DNA of 64,000 bases, taken from assembly GCA_934047225.1 (NCBI GenBank), contig OW203989.1, forward strand, positions 9,027,977 through 9,091,976, in the 5' to 3' direction. The DNA comes from Ypsolopha sequella. Its lineage: Eukaryota; Arthropoda; Insecta; Lepidoptera; Ypsolophidae. This document shows positions 1-11,043 of the stretch, in pieces (position 1 is the stretch's first letter; the number at the start of each line of letters is the position of its first letter). Both the position numbers and the translations under genes were made by a program. A model generated the notes under the pieces. The model did not search any database. It was not told the origin of the DNA and saw only the letters and a program-made list of their open reading frames with translations.

Positions 1-423
1 TGTTTCTATTATTACGTGTATTAAATACTATTCTGCTACTCTGCTTATTGTTACTGGTGTTGTAGGTAAACAAAAATATCAAAATAAATAAAACAAGTCT
101 AGTGTCGTAAAAAGTCTTCAAAAAAAACGTGAGGATTTATGTGTCAAGATTTGTCTAAATTTATAATTAATGTATACTAATTAGTAGACACTAAAAAATG
201 TTCAAAGCAGATCTAAGTAGTACGATAACATTTTATCAGCATTGTAAAAGAAACAAGCCGTAAAAAAACTGAAAAGCTAACAAAAACCAACGTTTCGCTC
301 GTTGGACACTGTAATCTGAGATACACGTAAGTTAGCACCTCCGTTTGTATCTCTTCCTGAATTGTATGTGTTTACTAATGACTTTTGCAATAGTTATTCC
401 CAGAAAAAAGTTAAGTAATATAT
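1..423. other. AT-rich stretch, nothing recognised
   Basis: No open frame of note, RNA gene or clear repeat end was seen. Confidence 0.5.
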
Positions 424-590
424 TGTAGCCGATTCTGAAGGTTTTAATTTTAGTATTAGTGGTGCCAAAACTAAATTTGAATCATTACAAAATTGTTCAT
501 AAGTATTAAGAACAGAAGCTAAATTAATTTGGAAAAATTTAGGTTTTGACAGCACTAAAACTAAAATTAAAGCCTTCAGATTCGGCTTTA
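424..590. mobile_element. Small foldback MITE (~167 bp)
   Basis: The two ends are imperfect inverted repeats of roughly 60 bp. The left arm begins near TGTAGCCGATTCTGAAGG and the right arm ends CCTTCAGATTCGGCTTTA. There is almost no unique interior, so the whole unit could fold into a hairpin. No clear target duplication was found, so the superfamily is unknown. Confidence 0.7.
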
Positions 591-689
591 TTATCTGTCA
601 TCAATATACGACTTCTTCATATTTTATTTTATCAAGTCCTCTCAAAAAATCAGCGTTATTGAGGCTAATAAATAAACTAGGTGTATTAA

Positions 690-1026
690 GAGTGGTTTTA
701 CAGCCGGATTGTGAAAAACCCGCCTTTTTCTAATAAATCGACACAGAACAATTACATTAAAAATTCACTCAATAGTTAATCAACAAAACTTTATTACCAA
801 TGTATGTTGCCATCGCAAAGTATCCTTTGGTTTCTGAAAATAAGAATTTAAAAAATTTTGAAAATATTATTTCCAGAAACCAATGGAAGCTTTGGGAATG
901 CAGTATACACAAAACATAGGTAATAAAGTTTGTTGAATAACTATTGAATGAATTTTGAATTTAAGCGATCTGTTTCGATTAATTAGAAAAAGGCGGGTTT
1001 TTCACAATCCGGCTGCGAAACCACTC
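690..1026. mobile_element. TTAA-type MITE, copy A
   Basis: This is a 337-bp element with long inverted ends. The left end reads GAGTGGTTTTACAGCCGG and the right end CCGGCTGCGAAACCACTC. It is flanked by TTAA on the left and ATAA on the right. Four related copies lie at 2373, 4095, 10700 and 11044. TTAA duplication is the piggyBac habit, but the termini do not start with the usual CCC, so the superfamily is only inferred. It has no coding capacity. Confidence 0.8.
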
Positions 1027-1106
1027 ATAACTTATATACGAGTATGTATAAGGAAAAGTTTCATCAGACGACTAAAAGAAGATAAATTTTCTCCAAAAAG
1101 TAATTC

Positions 1107-1556
1107 GTTTAGATTAAATTATGTTAAGGTTTGTTAATTCGACAACAATCTCGAGATTTAGGTTTGATAAGCCGCATTTTCGAACTTGTGATCTAAAAAA
1201 AACCTCATGATGATATTTTTACGAAAAAGCTGCAACTTCCATTTGCCTTCGTGTGATGTCACTTGAGAAATGGCTGTTTAGAAATGTGTCCTTTGCTATT
1301 AAGATAAATGTATAAAACTTTGCTACCGACTGATTGGACAGATGTATGACAGATGAGTAAACGGACAGAGACAGATCAATATATACATCACAATCATGTC
1401 TAAAATTCTCAAGTGACGTCATTACCAACAATTCTTTCAAAAATCTTTAAATAATAATGGTTAATATATGTACCAAAATAATGAAAACTATGTCCTAAAC
1501 TGGCGTATATTCTGTGACAAAAAAAAATAAACATCTTTTTGGAATCAAGCTATGAG
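1107..1556 (+). repeat. Body of a ~470-bp SINE-like repeat, 5' truncated
   Basis: This stretch matches 40325-40800 over almost its whole length in the same orientation. Both contain GATTAAATTATGTTAAGG, AACTTCCATTTGCCTT and TGTCTAAAATTCTCAAGT. The copy at 40 kb is preceded by a tRNA-like head and this one is not, so this is probably a 5'-truncated retroposed copy. The open frame at 1219-1440 on the minus strand lies inside it and is not a gene. Confidence 0.7.
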
Positions 1557-2368
1557 AATTTCTTGCTTTTTACCGATGTAATTTTTCTCTGAATAGCATT
1601 TACACTTGCCTTTCATCAACTATATACAAGGTGACATTTATTTATAAAGCCAAATTCATACTGAAGACTCATTAAGTGCTCAGTATCAAGGTTCGATGAC
1701 CCTTTATGTGGAAATCATAAAAAGTGTTATTGATCTGTGATACTGGTCACTTACCAAGCCGCCGGTATGAATTTGACTGCGTAAATAAATGTCACCTAAT
1801 ATAATATAGCATTATTTCCATTTTCACCCAAAGTTTGTCTAATTACACGAAAAATATTAAAAAAAGAAAACAAAAAGTTTTATTTACACTTACATGAAAA
1901 ACGGTAGGGTATATAAATTAGAGAGAAGGAGCCAAAATCTAGATAGTACGTAAAAATGTTCACAAACCTGAGTCCAGTAAGGTATCGCCCGCAGATCACG
2001 CCTCTCACCGAACCAAGTGCTATCGTGATCTGAAACAGATAAACAGGGTTTAACAATACGCTGAACACCATCACGATGTGCCACATGTGTGAACTCTTAC
2101 CAACTACAATAGAGTTGACTTTTGATGTGCATAAGTATCTAAAAGTCTCGGTGATATAGTAGCAATCTGATGGTCGGGGGCATATTAAACTATCCAGAAC
2201 CACGGATTTGCATATGCGCTTCTTGATTTATCTAAGCATTGCTTGTTAAAGCTACCTTTCTTCTATTATTAGTGTGTGATAGCCTACGGCTTTTTTTGCC
2301 ATATCTACATAACATACCTTAGATATTAGTGTAGCAAGAACGCTATTTCAAATTTGTGAGCTTCAGAC
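1557..2368. other. No gene; AT-rich spacer
   Basis: Overlapping minus-strand frames at 1880-2203 resemble no family known to me. No promoter or splice signal supports them. Confidence 0.5.
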
Positions 2369-2372
2369 TTAA

Positions 2373-2808
2373 GAGCGGTTATGCAGCCGGATTGTGAAAA
2401 AGCCGCCTTTTTCTAATTAATCGAAACAGAACACTTACATTCAAAATTCACTCAATAGTTATTCAACAAAATCTTATTGCCTATGTATTGTGTATGATGT
2501 CATCGCAAAGTTTCCATTGGTTTCTGTAAATAAGAATTTCAAATTTTTCACATTTACAGAAACCAATGGAAACTTTACACAATACACAGGCACAATACAT
2601 TGGTGGCTGTAAATTATAATTACAACATTTGTTACATTAAAAATGTTTGAAATTCTAATTGAAACATAAGTAATAAAAGGTAATAAATAAAGGTACATAG
2701 GTAATAAGGTTGAGTTAAAGAATTATTGAGTGAATTTTTAATTTCAGTATTCTGTTTCGACTAATTAGAAAAAGGCGGGTTTTTCGCAATCCAGCTGCGA
2801 AACTGCTC
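2373..2808. mobile_element. TTAA-type MITE, copy B (best preserved)
   Basis: This is a 436-bp element with perfect TTAA on both sides (2369-2372 and 2809-2812). The left end is GAGCGGTTATGCAGCCGG and the right end is an imperfect reverse complement of it. Inner parts of the arms (CACTCAATAGTTATTCAACA and its reverse) are also inverted. An AT-rich centre of about 100 bp separates the arms. This copy defines the family's target site. Confidence 0.85.
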
Positions 2809-3105
2809 TTAAAAAGGCCTATGGCCCATAACTAAACCTTCCGCGAGCATCGCCTAGCTAAGAGTACGTATAAAATAACAAACAAAACTGATCATATGAC
2901 ATGTTCTATACGGATTCCATAATTTACTGGATTTCATCAATTGTAAAATTTTAAAGCGCTTCTCACTCATGGAATTCTACTATAAGTACGTAGATTACTG
3001 AGCAAAGCGAAAACAGGCCTTTCAAAAGAGTCACACTTACAGAATAATAAACTGAAGCAGTAAATCAAGTGACAAAAGCTGTTCATTACCACTGACTGTC
3101 TAGGT

Positions 3106-3720
3106 CAGGGATAGGGAATCTGTGGCACGTATGAGCTTGTGCAAATTTAAATTATTTCCCTACATATTAAAAGTACCGATTTGATGAGCGTTTTTCCTTA
3201 TGTCAAATTTAGTGTTAAAGAAGATTCCTAGATGGCTCTGTCGTATTCTTTAGCAACAGAATCAAAGACAAAATTTGCACCGATTCCAAACGAACGAAAA
3301 ACCACTTTGACATTGATTGCTACGAAACAAATTTTATCTATGGTGACATGGACAGCGACATCTGGAGGAAAGCTGAGAACTAAGAAAAAAACAACAACGA
3401 GAAAAACGCTCATTATAGTAAAACAGAATAATCTCTAATAGTGAGTCTTGAAAAAAAAACATTTCTTTTTTTAACTCAAAAAAGAGGTCACGTAAATTTC
3501 CCGAAACTACGTGTATTTATTTTTCATGTCAATACTTGCTGTAATGCATGCAAGAGTTCTGTTATAAGTTTATCATTAATAATTTGCTAGGATATGTGAT
3601 CCCTATAGGACTTCCCGTTTATACTGCAATTTTTTTTTAACGTCCCTCATTGTCACGAATATTTTTTTCGGGGAAAATCTTATTGCACGTACGCCGGTGT
3701 AAAAAGGTTCACCATCTCTG
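3106..3720. mobile_element. hAT-like non-autonomous element (615 bp)
   Basis: The left end CAGGGATAGGGAATC and the right end GGTTCACCATCTCTG are imperfect inverted repeats (13 of 15). They are flanked by GTCTAGGT (3098-3105) and GCCTAGGT (3721-3728), an 8-bp duplication with one difference. Ends of CAGRG plus an 8-bp duplication fit the hAT superfamily. Overlapping frames at 3228-3438 on both strands are not recognisable as transposase. The age of the insertion fits the single TSD mismatch. Confidence 0.75.
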
Positions 3721-3983
3721 GCCTAGGTTATTTCTTAGACGAATAGTTTTGTTTGATCTACAAGTACTTACTCAATAGTTGAGTGACATTTTAAATTATC
3801 TTTGGACCAATGCGAACAAAATTATGTTTCTTTGTTGGCTTTGTCTCCGACTTGTCACACTAAAACGTTCACTGCTCGGTTCCCTTTAGTTGTGGCGCAA
3901 TGATGTACGGGTGCACATAAACCTTTCTTAAGAAAATTTCTAGTTAAAGGTGGAAATCTCATAGATATATATATAAATGAAGA

Positions 3984-4376
3984 CGTTCCAGACTTTCTAT
4001 TTAAGCCAGACATTAAATTTAAGCCAGACGTTCCATTTACGCCCGACTTTCTATTTAAGCCAGACATAAAATTTAAGCCAGACGTTACATTTAACTCAAT
4101 AATTATTTATCAAAACCTTATTACCTATGTATTGTGTATGGTGCCAGCGTAAAGTTTCAATTAGAATTTCAAAAATTTTTAATTTTAGAATTGTTGAAAT
4201 TCCAATTTACCGAGACCAATAGACACTCAGCGATGACAGCATACACAATACATAGGTAATAAGGTTTTGTTAAATAACTATTGAGTGAATTTTAAAAAGT
4301 GTTCTGTTCCGAATTATTAGAAAAAGGCGGCTTTTTCACAATCCGGCTGCGAAACCGCTCGAGCCAGACTTTCCAT
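3984..4376. repeat. Short tandem array (AAGCCAGAC units) split by a MITE
   Basis: Units of about 18-20 bp such as TTTAAGCCAGACGTTCCA and TTTAAGCCAGACATTAAA are repeated between 3984 and 4094. A further unit, GAGCCAGACTTTCCATTT, appears after the inserted MITE at 4361. A minus-strand open frame made of repeated SGLN(R/L) peptides reads through the array. I treat it as an artefact of the repeat. Confidence 0.75.
4095..4360. mobile_element. TTAA-type MITE, copy C, left end missing
   Basis: The right end (GGCTGCGAAACCGCTC) is complete. The left end starts inside the usual arm, at CTCAATAATTATTTATC next to a TTAA. The outer ~60 bp of the left terminus is absent and the right flank lacks TTAA. The copy lies in the tandem array at 3984-4376. 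Confidence 0.75.
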
Positions 4377-5408
4377 TTTGCAAGGAATCGTATGATTTGT
4401 TTAGTGTGAATGTGGAATAAAACTCACGTAGTTTTAACCCAAATATATTTTCCAGGCACCTATTCCATCTGCACTTTACTAAGCCCTGCTGCTTCTCAGC
4501 TGTTTTTTTTTTTGTTTGTTCAACTGCTCAGCTCTCTTCAGGCACACAAAACAATAGGGTTAAAAAAAAACTCGTACCGTATAAATAATATATACTACTG
4601 CTTTTTAAATACTTGAAAATCGTTTTAGTTATGTTAGGTAAAAAGATAAAAAGAAACGAATGGATAACAGCCGATATGAACCCCCCCAATTTGAAATAGA
4701 GAAACCTTTTATCTCGGCAGGTTCCCGGAAATAGTCGATTTGACTTTGTATGAAAGTCAGTACTTAAGCCTAAGTATACTGGGGTCAGTACTGATGCTAA
4801 ACCTTAAAACATTGCAGCACAAATGTGTGAAAGCATACGATTACAAAAGATGCGTCCGAGGTCCATTTTCACTTTCTTATATATACTTACTTACGGAACT
4901 CCTAACTTGAACCTCGAGGCTGTATCTCCATAATACTTGTAATGCATTCATTCCACAGGAAATCCGCGTACCAGACAGAATTGTTATCCATCAATCATTG
5001 AAACTCACTTTTACGAGTTTAGGCAAGTAAACAACTCCTTTCAAAATTTTAAAATCAAATCGATAGGCAGCCATATTTGACTGATGTATCCGGGGCTTCT
5101 GAAACACTAATTAGTTTGTAAGGTCTGGACTTTATTTCAATGAGATAGCAGTTATATTTGAATACAAGAATGGTTTTTGCGAGACAGTAATTTATTGGAG
5201 AGATTTTCTCACCAAAGTGTTGTAAAGTAGAGTTGCATGAGGTAAGGAACCACGAATTTTGGTTATCTGCGTGATAAATCTTCATCTAATTGTCGTAATT
5301 AGACTCAGTTTGGTGTACACGACCATCTTGTTTTGTAAGAGATACTCTTTCAGATGCCAAAATCTGACGAAGTTTTGTGGTGTAGTGTAACGCTTCTCAA
5401 CATTTGCG
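4377..5408. other. No gene seen
   Basis: Short frames at 4410-4616 (+) and 5055-5285 (-) match nothing known to me. No repeat boundary was identified. Confidence 0.45.
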
Positions 5409-5555
5409 GTGTTACTACAAAACGGTGTTTAACTTTAGACAGTGTTTAAATCTATTGCTGTCACTTTTTTCCATGCTTTTTTACGATATGAGAGAAAAGG
5501 CGACAACAACAGATTTAAACACTGTCTAAAGTTAAACACCGTTTTGTAGTAACAC
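5409..5555. mobile_element. Foldback MITE with perfect 45-bp arms
   Basis: The first 45 bases (5409-5453) are the exact reverse complement of the last 45 (5511-5555). The outer end is GTGTTACTACAAAACGG. Pairing continues imperfectly into the 57-bp centre. The perfect arms suggest a recent insertion or ongoing arm conversion. The transcript would form a long hairpin, but the sequence does not show that it is transcribed. Confidence 0.9.
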
Positions 5556-6065
5556 AGTTGGTTATTAATAGGTTACATTATGATTTTGAAGTGAACTGAC
5601 AGAAGTCTGCGTCAGCAATTTAATGCTCACTTAGGTTCACTTTGAAATTAAAATACGATGCACTATTTTATAGAAAATCCTGATAGCCATCTTAATTTCC
5701 CTCGGCAGTAGTTTATTGCGCTCTGTTGGTTATAGAGTCAGCATGCACTGTTAAGTTGGTAATGTAAGCGAGGAAAATTATTCTTAAGTTAGTAGTTAAA
5801 AATGCATCAGAACTGTTTGCTCAGCAGGAGATCGCATTTATTTAAAGATTGTGTAAATATATGCAATGCTCAGATATGGTGGATGGCCTTATTAGCTTCT
5901 GATTGTAACTTAATATGAGACTGCGTTGCTGAAATAATTGGTCCGTGTAACGCGATGGTTTCTCTAGCTCTTGGGAAGGTAATAATAATAAGGTCTCAGC
6001 AGGATGTTGAGATTAGATATAGTACAAAAATCACTATCATCATCACTACATGGTATAAAACAAAG

Positions 6066-6183
6066 TAGCTTCCCGCTGTCTGTCCCTATGTACGCTTAGA
6101 TCTTTAAAACTACGCAATGGATTTGATGCGTTTATTTTTAATAGATAGATACATGCCCGTGCGAAGCCGGGGCCGGTCGCTAG
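6066..6183 (+). mobile_element. Helitron-like 3' end
   Basis: The stretch starts with GCTTCCCGCTGTCTGTCCC and ends CGAAGCCGGGGCCGGTCGCTAG followed by T. A GC-rich hairpin (CCCG...CGGG) sits just before a terminal CTAG, as in Helitron 3' ends. Only the last ~120 bp is recognisable, and internal sequence is deleted compared with what I remember of this lepidopteran family. Confidence 0.6.
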
Positions 6184-6299
6184 TATGTCAATACTAGTAA
6201 TGAATACTTTAATGAAGTAAGTGAATCAACAAAACTATGAACGTGTAGATATAAAAAATTCAGAACGTAATATTATACTTTATAGTAGTTTATGCTACA

Positions 6300-6405
6300 A
6301 GGGCGAAAAGGAATAAATTACGAGGACGATTTAAAACACGAGCGTACCGAGTGTTTTAAACGTAACCGAGTAATTTATTGCTCTTACGCCCGCGTATCAT
6401 ACTAC
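6300..6405. repeat. Imperfect ~105-bp palindrome
   Basis: The left half, with GGAATAAATTACGAGG and ATTTAAAACACGAGCG, pairs with the right half, with GAGTGTTTTAAACG and GAGTAATTTATTGCTC. It resembles the hairpin at 14065-14165 in design. No terminal repeat or target duplication was resolved. Confidence 0.6.
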
Positions 6406-6875
6406 GTTCTTCAATACATAGTGTGAGGAAATAAAACAAATATAATCTTGTGAACTTTAAATTATGATTGGCTCGAAAGGACTGTATCCAGAGCCGTTAA
6501 ACAGTGGAAAAAAAAGTATAACATTTATGGTACACAGGAAAGGTTGCAGGTTAGCCAACAACTCGTAAATAAATTAAAAAAATAATAATAATAAAGCCCT
6601 AGGGCAAAATTCGGTTTTGATTCATAAAAAGTGGGCCTTTACGAGCACTTGCATTGAAAAAAGTTTTATATATTAAACCATTTACAATAACTAAGATAAA
6701 ATGAGACCCTGGTTTAAGTTAAAGTTAACCTGAGATTCAGGGATTCCGCCCTTCTTCCCGGAAGTTCTTAACAATTTATCTTATTCAACAAATAAAACCA
6801 AGATCCGCTGAAAACAGAAACGCTGTTGGAACGAAAGAAAAACATATTGAAAAAATAAAAATATATGTAGTTAAG

Positions 6876-6960
6876 ACAAAATTTCTGTGTGTGTGACGTG
6901 TGTGTATGTATGAGTGTGAGTGACAAGTGTAAGGGTGACTTAGTGTTTGTGATAATTTTG
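6876..6960. repeat. GT-rich degenerate microsatellite
   Basis: This is a run of TGTG and GAGTGTGAGTG-type units. The minus-strand frame 6768-7082 passes through it and is not a gene. Confidence 0.7.
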
Positions 6961-6966
6961 AATATA

Positions 6967-7230
6967 CAAGGTGTAACAGAAAGGTGTAACCATATTTGAA
7001 GGGCTAATTCAGTCAATGGTATAGAACAACTCTTACTATGGAGCCAACCATGAAATCTCAAAAAAAAATCTGCCCCTTCCATTCATTTCAGCTGAGCGGC
7101 ATTGCATTTTTCTATGAAACAGTAAAATTTTTTTTTTCGAGATACTGTCTTTGTTACATAGTAAAAGTTGTTCTATACCATTGACTGAATAAGCTCTTCA
7201 AATATGGTTACACCTTTCTGTTACACGTTG
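6967..7230. mobile_element. TA-flanked MITE (264 bp), CAAGGTGTAAC ends
   Basis: The left end is CAAGGTGTAACAGAAAGG and the right end CCTTTCTGTTACACGTTG, in inverted arms of about 75 bp. TA flanks both sides (6965-6966 and 7231-7232). TA duplication fits the Tc1/mariner group. The right half is found again at 26473-26575 with very few differences. No transposase is encoded. Confidence 0.85.
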
Positions 7231-7659
7231 TATTCGTGAGGTGAGTAAGAATGCAAGAATGAGTGATCATTTAATTTTATTTACGATATTATTTTAACAG
7301 AGCTTCAGTTTCTTCGTAATTTCGGTTTATTAACCATACTTAACAACAGATGGTATAGAAATTGCGTTCTTAACTTTGATAAGGTTCTTAATTATTATTT
7401 TTGAATAAATAATAAATCGCAGATTTTTTTTATATTTATTGTCAAATTTTCATCTAAGATTTCTTTTCAATTGATTTCCGTTTTTGACCCTGGCGCCTTA
7501 TTATTGTATAACTTCAACATACATCGCTATCGCTTTTAAATGTATTGTGATTGGCTGGAAATGATGTGATACATAATTTCTAGCCAATCACGCATATACG
7601 TTTGGAAGCGACAAGTTAGACAAAAAGGCCTCTGATCAGTAGGATCATTAATAGGTACA
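7231..7659. other. No gene seen
   Basis: AT-rich sequence. A short inverted similarity near 7540-7610 (GATTGGCTGGAAAT / ATTTCTAGCCAATCAC) is present. Confidence 0.45.
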
Positions 7660-9150
7660 TGGCTTAAGAGGCTATGAGAATTTTATTTTTGTCACCGTCA
7701 CTCCAAGCGAAAAATCGAGCAGTGCGAGAGGGGCGGATTCAGGGCAAAAGGGAAAAAAGTTGGTTTTATATTTTTATTAAAAAAAACTAAAATAGCTAGC
7801 AAAATTTCAAATATCAAATCTCTAGGTATTTTTGAAACACACCTAATAAAATATGTTTGAATTCTGTATATGGTTCCTATTCGTCAAACGAGGAGAAAAA
7901 GTGTGTTTGAAGACATCATCTCAACAATTATTTCTATCGAGGAAAATTAATCCAAACATGTTTTCCAATTTCAAAACCCTAGATTATACAGGGTGGAAAA
8001 AATTTAAGGGCCCTGGAGGGGAACTACCTTAAATCCTTTAGTTAGCTCATTTTACTGAAAGGAAACATTCCTTTATTTTTTAAAAGAAACAAAACTGCAT
8101 TCAAAGATATTCTGAAATTCGCTTGTCTCACCCGGGAATCGAACCAACTAAAAATTAAAAAAATAAACCCTCGCTATTTTATTATACGAATCGGTAGGAT
8201 TATTGTTCAGAATAAAATTTGTCTAATAAACATTTGGTTTTACACTCATCTGTTGTACGAGATACTCATGAAATTACATATTTATTACAAGTTCTTTGTT
8301 AACAATACCTAGTACTGTTCACTTGTAACAAGTAAATGACACGTTATAATTTTCTTATCTCTCTTACATCCAAAGACATCGTATTAAGTACAAGCTTGCT
8401 AATGTTATTTATCTTAAGTACCTTGTTGAAGACTTCAATAAGAAAATCGTTAAATGGTAATAATAAATGTATGCAGAGCACAATTACTTCTTGCACTAGG
8501 CGTACTGACGAAAAGTTTAAAAAAGGAAGGTATTTTTTTTGCAACGCGGAGCAACAAATTTGAAGTTCGAACCATAACTTTCAACATTTTTAAAATCGAT
8601 AAAAGTATTCGTTCGAAATTCAAATTTTGTTTTGTTTTGTTTTCATTCCATGCTGTCATAAATAAATAGTCATTGTGTAATAATGGCGTATCATTATTAC
8701 TTTACAAGTGAACAGTACTAGGTATTGTTAATAAAGAACTTGTAATAAATATTCAATTTCATGGGTATCTCGTACAACAGATGAGTGTAAGACTTTAGTT
8801 TAGTAGACAAATTTTATCCTGAACAATAATCCTACCGATTCGTATAATAAAATAGCGAGGGTTTATTTTTTTAATTTTTAGTTGGTTCAGTTCCCGGGTG
8901 AGACAAGTGAATTTTAGAAGATCTTTGAATGCAGTTTTGTTTCTTTTAAAAAATAAAGGAATGTTTCCTTTCAGTAAAATGAGCTAACTAAAGGATTTAA
9001 GGTAGTTCCCCTCCAGGGCCCTTTCATTTTTTCCACCCTGTATAGTCAAAATGCATATACCAGGAATTTATTAAAATTTTTCGTGTATTTCATGAAATAC
9101 GCAGAAAAGAAACACCCGTATTTTTTTTCGCACATCGCCTTAAATACATA
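7660..9150 (-). repeat. Dispersed ~400-bp repeat, copy 1, split by a MITE at 7989-9040
   Basis: Sequence at 7660-7988 and 9041-9150, read on the minus strand, matches 56040-56470 closely. Shared landmarks are CCTCTCGCACTG, AATTGTTGAAATGAGG and AACATGTTTGGAT. More distant copies lie at 29020-29420 and 55555-55975. The class is unknown: I see no tRNA head, terminal repeat or coding frame. Confidence 0.75.
7989..9040. mobile_element. Large-TIR element (1,052 bp), CAGGGTGG ends, TA target
   Basis: The arms, 7989 to about 8330 and about 8700 to 9040, are imperfect inverted repeats of roughly 345 bp, with ends CAGGGTGGAAAAAA and TTTTTTCCACCCTG. TA is duplicated at 7987-7988 and 9041-9042. The related copy of the host repeat at 56 kb has the unfilled site, so the boundaries are exact. 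The ~370-bp centre has overlapping short frames on both strands and no transposase motif. The TA target suggests a Tc1/mariner relative. Confidence 0.9.
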
Positions 9151-10380
9151 TATCACTGATTGATTGGGCTATAAAAATAGCCACACACGTAACTCAAAGG
9201 TTAACAAGCCTGCATGAACAAGAACAATCATTTTGTGCAACCATAACCATACCTTTGTATCAAATTTCAAGAATTTGGCTAAAATGGATCAAAACTTTCA
9301 AGGCCGTGACATACATACAAATGGACGGATAACGAAGCCTACTATAATCTATTCTATTACCCTTTGGATGCGCAACTCTAAAAACTTTCCCTTATATTGA
9401 GTTGTTATTTACCAAATCTTTTTTTCTGACGACTTCATCAGCTCCATCCATAGAGACATCTAAAGTTAATGTTTTTTGTAGAAAAGACATAATGTCATGT
9501 CGGCACATTATTTTTATAGAACCTGACAATCCTATAAATCAATCATCTTGCAGCAAAAACAACAGCGACACAAGTCATGGCAAATATCTATCGTAATAGC
9601 ACATAGTAAATAGCAGATTGACTTTATTAATTGGACCTCCAACATGACTCTTATTATCAAACAGTAAAGGTTACTTCAGATTGCTTCGGTTCATGAGTTT
9701 TCTTGTTCGATGTCTAATGGAAAAGCTGAGGATCATTCCTAACTGTACTAGTAATAAAGACTTTATAATGTTTATAACAAAGCTCAATTTACCTTGGCTA
9801 ACAAAAGTATTTATTTCGGACTGCAAACATAGATGATGACAAGGACGTGGAAGCAGTTGAAGGATTTTTCGCACCGGGATACTTTTGTGTGGAAACATTG
9901 CGCAACTGATAACTGGCTTACAAAAGTTGCTAGAACTAGTCAGTACTCATAGGTAATACAATACATGGTTACCACACAAAATTAAATTAAAATATTGGGT
10001 TTATATTTGCTTCTCTTCTTCTCTATCGCCATCAGTTCATTTTAAACAAAACACGAACGAAAACATTTTCACACAAATCTAGCATCCTGTATAATTTTAG
10101 ATTTTACCTATCATTCGAATTGTATAATATACATAACTGTTATATAAATCAAATTGTTGAAAAAATTTAACACTTTTATATATATATATATATAAAGGCT
10201 TAAACTTTATTCAACTATAAATTAAATATACCTATAATTTAGTTCATGTACATACGTTTATTATTTTATTAAATATTGTTTTTTTTTCATTTAATTTGAC
10301 TTGTAAATTGTATATTATATGCACATGTTTTATAAAATAAACTATTTGAATTTTTATCCTCAAATATAAACAAAACGTAC
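9151..10380. other. No gene; AT-rich with a (TA)n run
   Basis: Frames at 9402 (+) and 9671 (-) are unrecognised. A (TA)n microsatellite lies at about 10177-10194. Confidence 0.45.
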
Positions 10381-10503
10381 AATGTCAACAAGAGCATACG
10401 TGCCAAAGAAAAAAGGAACGAAAATTCTAAGTACACCAAACATAACAAGACATTGATGTCATGTATTTTAATGCAATAAATAAATTGATTGATTGATTGA
10501 TTG
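10380..10503 (+). mobile_element. Probable LINE 3' tail with (GATT)n
   Basis: The stretch ends with AATAAATAAATTGATTGATT and further GATT units, a form typical of insect non-LTR retrotransposon 3' ends. No coding part is left. Confidence 0.5.
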
Positions 10504-10699
10504 ACATTTCATAAGTGTCTAACTTAAGTTAATACATTTGTTATATAAATTTAAAATCACAAATTATTATTAATAAACAATTTGTGATATGGTGACATAG
10601 CAAGGTATACTTATACTCGTATTTACTTATTCAAAATATATTCTAATCAGATTTATAAATTTTGTGAAAAAAGTATTAAATACAATTAAATTTAATGTA

Positions 10700-11039
10700 A
10701 AGTGGTTTAGCAGCCAGATTGTGAAAAACTTGCCTTTTTCAATACGTATAATTGAAACAGAACACCTATATTCAAAATTTATTCAATAGTTCCTCAACAT
10801 AACCTTATTACCTTGGACGAATTATGTTTTGTGTAAACTGTCATTGCAAAGATTCCATTTGTTTCTGTAAAGTGTTTTTACAGAAACTAATTGATTGATT
10901 GCTATGGCAGTATACACAATAACACATATCATTAATAAGGTTTTGTTGAATTACCATTGAGTAAATTTTGAATGTAAGTGTTTTGTTTCGATTAATTAGA
11001 AAAAGGCAGGTTTTTTACAATCTGGCTGCTAAACGGGTC
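10700..11039. mobile_element. TTAA-type MITE, copy D
   Basis: The left end AGTGGTTTAGCAGCCAG and the right end TGGCTGCTAAACGGGTC resemble copies A and B. The right flank is TTAA (11040-11043), which also serves as the left flank of copy E. The left flank has drifted to GTAA. Confidence 0.75.
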
Positions 11040-11043
11040 TTAA

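Noticed and set aside
3855..4067. Repeat protein with SGLN(R/L) units on the minus strand
   Set aside because: It is the translation of a short tandem DNA repeat, and the array is split by a MITE.
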